Of a stretch of 9,063 nt of DNA, positions 1-4,463 are shown piece by piece. Each line of letters starts with the position of its first letter. Within the stretch, counting starts at the first letter, position 1. The stretch covers positions 1 through 9,063 of the forward strand of contig CAKUKL010000047.1 of the NCBI GenBank assembly GCA_934662925.1, given 5' to 3'. Below the pieces are notes generated by a model that saw only the letters and a program-made list of their open reading frames with translations, was not told the DNA's origin and ran no database searches. Made by a program: the position numbers and the translations under genes. Source of the DNA: an uncultured Oscillospiraceae bacterium. Its GTDB lineage: Bacteria; Bacillota; Clostridia; Oscillospirales; Oscillospiraceae.

Positions 1-2030
1 AGCGCCAGCATTTCCCACAGGGTGCTGTCGTAGCTCAGGCCATAGCGGACGATGCCGTCGGACAGCAGCTCCGCCTCCTTTGTGGCCGGGTAGTCGATGG
101 GGGAATCCCCCGTCCGGGCCAGCACGGCGCAGTCCCGGTACGTCTCCGCCAGCGCCCGCAGCGCCCGCTTCTGGAGGGTCTCGTCCTCCGTGCCGTCCAG
201 CACCGAACGGAAGCCGGACTCCGCAGCGGCATAGTCCTCCAGCGCGCGGTCCACCTCGGCCTGCACGTAGTCCGTCACGTCGCCGGACGCGCCCGCGTCG
301 TACATCCGCTGTAAGACCTCGTCCGCGGCGCTCACGTCGCCCAGGCGGCCCAGAGACACGGCGTAGTCCCGCATGGCGGGCACCGTCAGGTCGCCGCCGG
401 CGGTGCTCAGCCGGAAGAAAGCCGCCGCCGAGGCATAGTCCTCCTGCTCAAAATACGCCGCGGCCAGAATTTCCGCCAGCTGGCTCTGGATGTCCGTATC
501 GTAGGCCTTGCCAAGGGCCAGCGTGTCCTCGATGTAGGTGACGCACTCCGCGTAGCTCCCGCCGCGGTACAGGGCGTAGGCGTAGCCCATCTGCGGCTCG
601 ATCTCCGTGGGATACAGCCCGAGGGCCGCCGTATAGAGGGACTGCGCCCGCTCGGGGTCGGTGTCGCACACCTGCCCGGCCCGGGCCAGCAGGCTCTCGT
701 AATCGGCCCGCTTCGCCTTCTGCTTTCCGTTGACGGTCAGCAGGATGACAACGCCCGCCGCAACCGCCAGAACTGCCCCAACGATACCGAGCACAAGGGG
801 CTTTTTCTTCGGTTTTTCCTTTGTTTTGACGCCGGCGGGCGGTTTTTTCCGGTTATTTTCCTTCCCGAATGCGCTCTCCGTCCGCTCGGTCCCGTCTTCT
901 CCGCCGTTTTCGCCGCCGAACACGTGCTCCGTCCGGGAGGCGTCGGGGTCCCCGCCCTTCTCCCGCTTACCGGAGCCGAAGGCGCTCTCCGTCCGCTCCG
1001 TGGCCGTCCGGTCCTCGTCCTCCGTGTCCTTCTTCGGGGTGTGGGAGACGTAGCCGATCTCGCGGATGGCCAGATCGTCGCCGGAGGGGTAGATGAGGGC
1101 CGCGTCCCGCGCGTCGTACAGCACGCCCTCCAGCGCCTGCCGCATGAGGGCCGGGCTTTCGTAGCGGTCCTTGGGGTCGAAGGCGCAGGCCTTCAGCACG
1201 ATCTCCCCCAGCCGTCCCTCGCCGTAGCAGGGGGGCGGAAATACCTCGCCGTTCATGCGGCGGGCCAGCGCCTCCTCCCGCTTGTGATAGGAGATGGGCT
1301 CCGGCGGCTGGGGCAGGAAGGGCAGCCGGTTGTTGTTCAGCAGACGGTAGAGCACCAAGCCCAGCGAATAGGTGTCCACGCTGAAGCCGTACTCTCTGCT
1401 CCGGTAGACCTCCGGGGCCATGTAGTTATAGGTGCCCTTCTTGGAAAGGCCGGACACGGTCTTTTCCACCGTCCGGGCGATGCCGAAGTCCCCCAGCTTG
1501 AAGTCCCCGCCGGCGGACACAAAGATGTTTTCCGGCTTGATGTCCCGGTGGATGATGTTGTACTTCTGGCACAGCTCCAGCGCGCGGCACATGTCGATGC
1601 CCAGCCGGATGACGTCCCGGCGGGCAAAGGGGTGCTCATAGGCATAGGTCAGCAGGGGGGTGAGCAGCTCCATCCGGATAAGCACGTCCCAGCCCACGCC
1701 GTCCTTATGGCGGATGACGGACTGGTCCTCGCAGCTGACCACGTTGGTCATGCCCTTGAGCTTTGCCATGATGGCAAATTCCCGGACGATCTCCTCCACC
1801 ATACCGTAAAAATACTGCTCCGCCTCCGGCCCGCTCATGCCCTCGTCCAGCGCGGCCTGATATTCCGCGCCGCTCCGGGGGACGGTGATGATCTTCAGCG
1901 CGGCGGTGTAGGTCTGGCCGAACTCCTCCCGCCGGATCTCATACACCGTGCCGAAGCTGCCCTCGCCCAGCTTCCGGACGATGCGCCATTTGTCCAGCAC
2001 CACGGCGCCGATCCCGTATTTTCCTGTCAT
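1..2030 (-). CDS. Transmembrane Ser/Thr protein kinase with TPR-like extracellular domain (3' end missing)
   Basis: Membrane receptor kinase predicted to phosphorylate Ser/Thr in the cytoplasm. The first 676 codons are visible; the C-terminus runs off the window. Residues 1-300 form an active-looking Hanks kinase: glycine loop G22-E-G-S-F-G27, Lys46 in AALK, helix-C Glu84, HRDIKPEN at 161-168, DFG 181-183, GTYNYMAPE 199-207. Residues 320-410 are a charged linker with three copies of an RTExxFG motif (344-352, 365-372, 381-389). A hydrophobic segment at 412-433, preceded by a Lys-rich stop (KPKKK), is the single membrane span. Residues about 438-676 are alanine- and tyrosine-rich amphipathic helices resembling TPRs (for example around Tyr532), predicted to be outside the cell. 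The ATG at 2030 is chosen because it aligns with both paralogues and follows an AGAGGAA site. It starts 18 nt after the preceding kinase gene and is the most diverged of the three in the post-kinase segment. Kinase assignment is firm; TPR assignment is moderate. Confidence 0.93.
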   Translation of the reverse strand, partial: MTGKYGIGAVVLDKWRIVRKLGEGSFGTVYEIRREEFGQTYTAALKIITVPRSGAEYQAALDEGMSGPEAEQYFYGMVEEIVREFAIMAKLKGMTNVVSCEDQSVIRHKDGVGWDVLIRMELLTPLLTYAYEHPFARRDVIRLGIDMCRALELCQKYNIIHRDIKPENIFVSAGGDFKLGDFGIARTVEKTVSGLSKKGTYNYMAPEVYRSREYGFSVDTYSLGLVLYRLLNNNRLPFLPQPPEPISYHKREEALARRMNGEVFPPPCYGEGRLGEIVLKACAFDPKDRYESPALMRQALEGVLYDARDAALIYPSGDDLAIREIGYVSHTPKKDTEDEDRTATERTESAFGSGKREKGGDPDASRTEHVFGGENGGEDGTERTESAFGKENNRKKPPAGVKTKEKPKKKPLVLGIVGAVLAVAAGVVILLTVNGKQKAKRADYESLLARAGQVCDTDPERAQSLYTAALGLYPTEIEPQMGYAYALYRGGSYAECVTYIEDTLALGKAYDTDIQSQLAEILAAAYFEQEDYASAAAFFRLSTAGGDLTVPAMRDYAVSLGRLGDVSAADEVLQRMYDAGASGDVTDYVQAEVDRALEDYAAAESGFRSVLDGTEDETLQKRALRALAETYRDCAVLARTGDSPIDYPATKEAELLSDGIVRYGLSYDSTLWEMLA
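864..1001 (-). other. Three RTExxFG motifs in the cytoplasmic linker of the TPR kinase
   Basis: TERTESAFG (344-352), SRTEHVFG (365-372) and TERTESAFG (381-389) lie between the kinase domain and the membrane span in otherwise low-complexity sequence. Each has Thr two or three residues before a hydrophobic-Phe pair, so they are candidate autophosphorylation/docking sites. That role is inferred. Confidence 0.6.
1077..2030 (-). repeat. Kinase-domain paralogous repeat, copy 3 (last transcribed)
   Basis: Codons 1-318 of this gene align without gaps to the first 318 codons of the other two kinases. Long stretches are near-identical in DNA, for example around the HRDIKPEN codons at 1527-1550. After IYPSGD (313-318) this copy diverges, while the other two still share ENQYASRRSQ. 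It is therefore probably the more distant copy. Confidence 0.85.
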
Positions 2031-2037
2031 GGTTTCG

Positions 2038-2044
2038 TTCCTCT
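2038..2044 (-). promoter_or_regulatory. Ribosome binding site for the TPR-ectodomain kinase
   Basis: On the minus strand the sequence reads AGAGGAA, leaving 7-9 nt to the ATG at 2030. It sits in the 18-nt gap after the TAA of the preceding kinase gene (2049-2051) and supports the ATG, which also matches the paralogues. Confidence 0.7.
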
Positions 2045-2048
2045 CATG

Positions 2049-2933
2049 TTACTGCGGCGTTCCGTCCGGGTTGTACCAGACGATGTTGTCCTCGTCGTCC
2101 GGTATGCCGTAGGAGGTCAGCTTGTTGTTCCGGTCGTACTCATTGACCCGGGTCAGATTCCCCTGCTGGTCGTACAGGTAATCATACACGGCATTGGGGT
2201 CGTCCGCCCCGCTGTCGGGATCGTATCTGTATGACCGGGTCTGGTTTCCCTGCGCGTCGTATTCGTAGATGAAGTAGCCGATCATGTCTCCGTTTTTATT
2301 TTCATTGTAGTACTCTTCCTTTACGACGTTTCCGGCCTCATCATATTCCTCCGCCAGCAGCAGTATGCCGGAGGAATCGTACTGCTCATCGCGGGCCAAC
2401 CTGCTGACATTATCGTACTGGTGCAGCCAATAGTACTCCAGCTTCCCGTTTTCATCGTAGATATCGCTCCGTGTGCAACGTCCTCTCCCGTCAAAGAAAT
2501 CGGCCCACATCGGCACTCCATCGACAGAAAATTTTGTTCCTTTGGTCTGTACGCCTTCGTTATACTCCAACTCAGCATAGGAAGTCATCGTGCCGGACGT
2601 ATCATAATCCTCATACCGCACGTTGTACCCCGTCTCATCGAACTCATACCGGCGATACCCCGTCTCGCTGTACTTGTATTCCTCTTTCCAGACCAGATAC
2701 CGGGACGCGTCGTACTTTTCCGTCTTCAGATGCCTTCTCTGGTCGTCATAGGTGAAGAGCGCGTTGCCGAGATACTTGCCGTCCGCGTCGTAGTACTCGA
2801 TCTTCTGCACTGTGCCCGCCCCGTCATACTGCGCCAGCTGATAGCCCTCGTCAGTGTCGGTCCTGACCCGGTAGCCCGTCACCACGTCGCCCCTGTCGTT
2901 GTAGATCCGCTCCAGTGTGCCCGCCTCGTCGTA
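2049..2933 (-). repeat. Degenerate YD-like repeats forming the kinase ectodomain
   Basis: From Tyr499 to the stop the protein is built of Tyr/Asp/Gly units of roughly 23-26 residues. Clear 26-residue examples begin YDADGKYLGN and YDENGKLEYY. The pattern matches the repeats at 8191-8544, but the units are more diverged and include insertions, such as the SGADDPNAV stretch near the end. Confidence 0.8.
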
Positions 2934-4427
2934 CTCCTTCATACTCTCCGGGATCCGCTCCCACGCGGCATGCGATGTGGAGGAGGAGGCCGATGGGGAC
3001 GGCGTTTCCTGCCCCGTGGGGGCGGAGCGGCCCCGCAGGCCCCAGACGATCCCGGCCCCCGCCAGCAGCACCGCCAGCGCCGCCCCGGCGATGGCGATGG
3101 TGCGGGGCTGAATTTTCGGCTTTTCCGCCGGGGCCTGTTCCCATTCGTTCCACTCCTGCTCAGGCTCAAATTCCGGTTCCGGCACATAGGTCGGTTCCGG
3201 CTCGGGTTCCGGCCGGTCGGACCGGAAGACGAACTCCGTGCGCTCCGTGGCCTCCTCGGGCCAGAACTCTTCCGGCTCCCCGCCTGCGGGCGTGAAAAAT
3301 TCCTCCGGCGCTTTTTCCGGTTCGAGGCTGTTCACGGCTCCGCTGCCGAACAAGCTTTCGGTCTTTCCCGTGACCTCCGCCGCTTCCGGCGCGGGGGCGG
3401 CGGAAGGCTCTGGCGCACTGGTTCCCGCCTGTGACCGCCGGGAGGCGTACTGGTTCTCATACAGGGACAGCTCGTCGCCGGAGGGGTAGATGACCTTCCC
3501 GTCCTCCGGCCCGTACTGGATAGCCTCCAGCTCCTGCCGCATCTGGACGGGGCTGGAATAGCGTGCCTTGGGGTCGAAGGCGCAGGCCTTCAGCACGATC
3601 TCCCCCAGCCGTCCCCGGCCGTTCACCGGCGGCGGCAGCTCCTCGCCGCCCATGCGTTTGGCAAGGGCGGTCTCCCGCTGGGTATAGGTGATGGGCTCCG
3701 GCGGCTGGGGCAGGAAGGGCGCCCGGTTGTTGTTCAGCAGGCGGTAGAGCACGATGCCCAGCGAGTAGATGTCCACGCTGAAGCCATACTCGCCGCCCCG
3801 GTAGACCTCCGGGGCCATGTAGTTGTAGGTCCCCTTCTTGGACAGGCCGGACATGGTGCGCTCGATGGTGCGGGCGATGCCGAAGTCCCCCAGCTTGAAA
3901 TCCCCGTTGTCGGAGACGAAAATGTTCTCCGGCTTGATGTCCCGGTGGATGATGTTGTACCGCTGGCACAGCTCCAGCGCCCTGCACATGTCGATGCCCA
4001 GCCGGATGACGTCCCGGCAGGTGAGGGGGTGGTCGTAGGCGTAGGGCATCAGCGGGTTGAGCAGCTCCATCCGGATGAGGATGTCCCAGCCCCCGCCCCC
4101 CTCGTGGGGGACGACCTCGTGATCCTCGTAGCTGACCACGTTGCCCGTGCCCTTGAGCCGGGCCATGATGGCGAATTCCCGGACGATGTCCTTCACCATA
4201 CTGTAAAAATAGTCCTCCGCCTGACTTTGGGTCATGCCCTCGTCCAGCGCGTCCTGAAGCTCCGTCTCGTTCTGGGGCACGGTGATAACCTTCAGCGCGG
4301 CGGTGTAGGTCTGGCCGAATTCCTCCCGCCGGATCTCGTACACCGTGCCGAAGCTGCCCGCGCCGATCCTTCTCGCGATGCTCCATTTCCCAAAGACCAC
4401 GGAGCCTATCTCATAATGATTTTTCAT
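2049..4427 (-). CDS. Transmembrane Ser/Thr protein kinase with extracellular YD-like repeat domain
   Basis: Complete 792-residue receptor kinase. The catalytic domain (1-300) has the glycine loop G22-A-G-S-F-G27, Lys46, Glu84, HRD 161-163 and DFG 181-183, so it should be active. Residues 314-442 are a Pro/Glu-rich cytoplasmic linker holding TGKTESLFG (353-361), EEFFTPAGG (375-383) and TERTEFVFR (394-402). One membrane helix lies at about 443-464, followed by a short Ser/Thr/Pro spacer. From Tyr499 to the end the protein is a run of degenerate Tyr- and Gly-rich units (YDENGKLEYY, YDEAGNVVKE, YDADGKYLG), several exactly 26 residues long, resembling Rhs/YD or YwqK/MORN-type beta-hairpin repeats. 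By topology this part is extracellular and presumably binds a surface or secreted partner. No PASTA domains are present, unlike PrkC-type Firmicute kinases. Parts of the ectodomain have clearly lower GC than the kinase region. The start follows AGGAG/GGAG, 36 nt after the previous gene. Ligand unknown. Confidence 0.95.
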   Translation of the reverse strand: MKNHYEIGSVVFGKWSIARRIGAGSFGTVYEIRREEFGQTYTAALKVITVPQNETELQDALDEGMTQSQAEDYFYSMVKDIVREFAIMARLKGTGNVVSYEDHEVVPHEGGGGWDILIRMELLNPLMPYAYDHPLTCRDVIRLGIDMCRALELCQRYNIIHRDIKPENIFVSDNGDFKLGDFGIARTIERTMSGLSKKGTYNYMAPEVYRGGEYGFSVDIYSLGIVLYRLLNNNRAPFLPQPPEPITYTQRETALAKRMGGEELPPPVNGRGRLGEIVLKACAFDPKARYSSPVQMRQELEAIQYGPEDGKVIYPSGDELSLYENQYASRRSQAGTSAPEPSAAPAPEAAEVTGKTESLFGSGAVNSLEPEKAPEEFFTPAGGEPEEFWPEEATERTEFVFRSDRPEPEPEPTYVPEPEFEPEQEWNEWEQAPAEKPKIQPRTIAIAGAALAVLLAGAGIVWGLRGRSAPTGQETPSPSASSSTSHAAWERIPESMKEYDEAGTLERIYNDRGDVVTGYRVRTDTDEGYQLAQYDGAGTVQKIEYYDADGKYLGNALFTYDDQRRHLKTEKYDASRYLVWKEEYKYSETGYRRYEFDETGYNVRYEDYDTSGTMTSYAELEYNEGVQTKGTKFSVDGVPMWADFFDGRGRCTRSDIYDENGKLEYYWLHQYDNVSRLARDEQYDSSGILLLAEEYDEAGNVVKEEYYNENKNGDMIGYFIYEYDAQGNQTRSYRYDPDSGADDPNAVYDYLYDQQGNLTRVNEYDRNNKLTSYGIPDDEDNIVWYNPDGTPQ
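3222..3371 (-). other. Two TE(R/K)TExxF motifs in the linker of the YD-repeat kinase
   Basis: TGKTESLFG (353-361) and TERTEFVFR (394-402) flank an EEFFTPAGG island. The second copy, ERTEFVFRSD, is the one closest to the ETTSVFRAD phosphosite of actinobacterial GarA/OdhI. Confidence 0.6.
3429..4427 (-). repeat. Kinase-domain paralogous repeat, copy 2
   Basis: Codons 1-333 align gap-free with the copy at 6339-7337, extending through the shared ENQYASRRSQ segment (324-333) that follows the catalytic domain. The pair also shares an EEFFTPAGG island further down the linker. This suggests the two arose from the more recent duplication or have undergone gene conversion. Confidence 0.85.
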
Positions 4428-4432
4428 TCTCT

Positions 4433-4442
4433 CTCCGCTCCT
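4433..4442 (-). promoter_or_regulatory. Ribosome binding site for the YD-repeat kinase
   Basis: The minus strand reads AGGAGCGGAG, giving two overlapping choices: AGGAG with 10 nt, or GGAG with 5 nt, before the ATG at 4427. It lies in the 36-nt gap, the longest in the cluster. No terminator hairpin with a T-run is evident in that gap. Confidence 0.7.
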
Positions 4443-4463
4443 GTTTTTGTCATGTGCCGGGGG

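Noticed and set aside
2027..2047. Six-codon ORF (MRGTKP) whose TGA overlaps the start ATG of the last kinase.
   Set aside because: Too short to weigh, and its only support is position; the AGAGGAA it contains already serves as the kinase ribosome site.
924..2234. Long plus-strand open frame of 436 codons opposite a kinase domain.
   Set aside because: It mirrors the kinase codons in a GC-rich gene, and equivalent frames recur opposite the other kinase copies (3945-5627, 6093-7388) because the sense strand is conserved. The product is Val/His/Leu/Asp-rich with no recognisable domain.
4428..4463. Possible terminator or promoter in the longest intergenic gap.
   Set aside because: Only 36 nt, with a short C/G-rich stretch and an A-run but no stem followed by T-run on the minus strand, and no -35/-10 pair.
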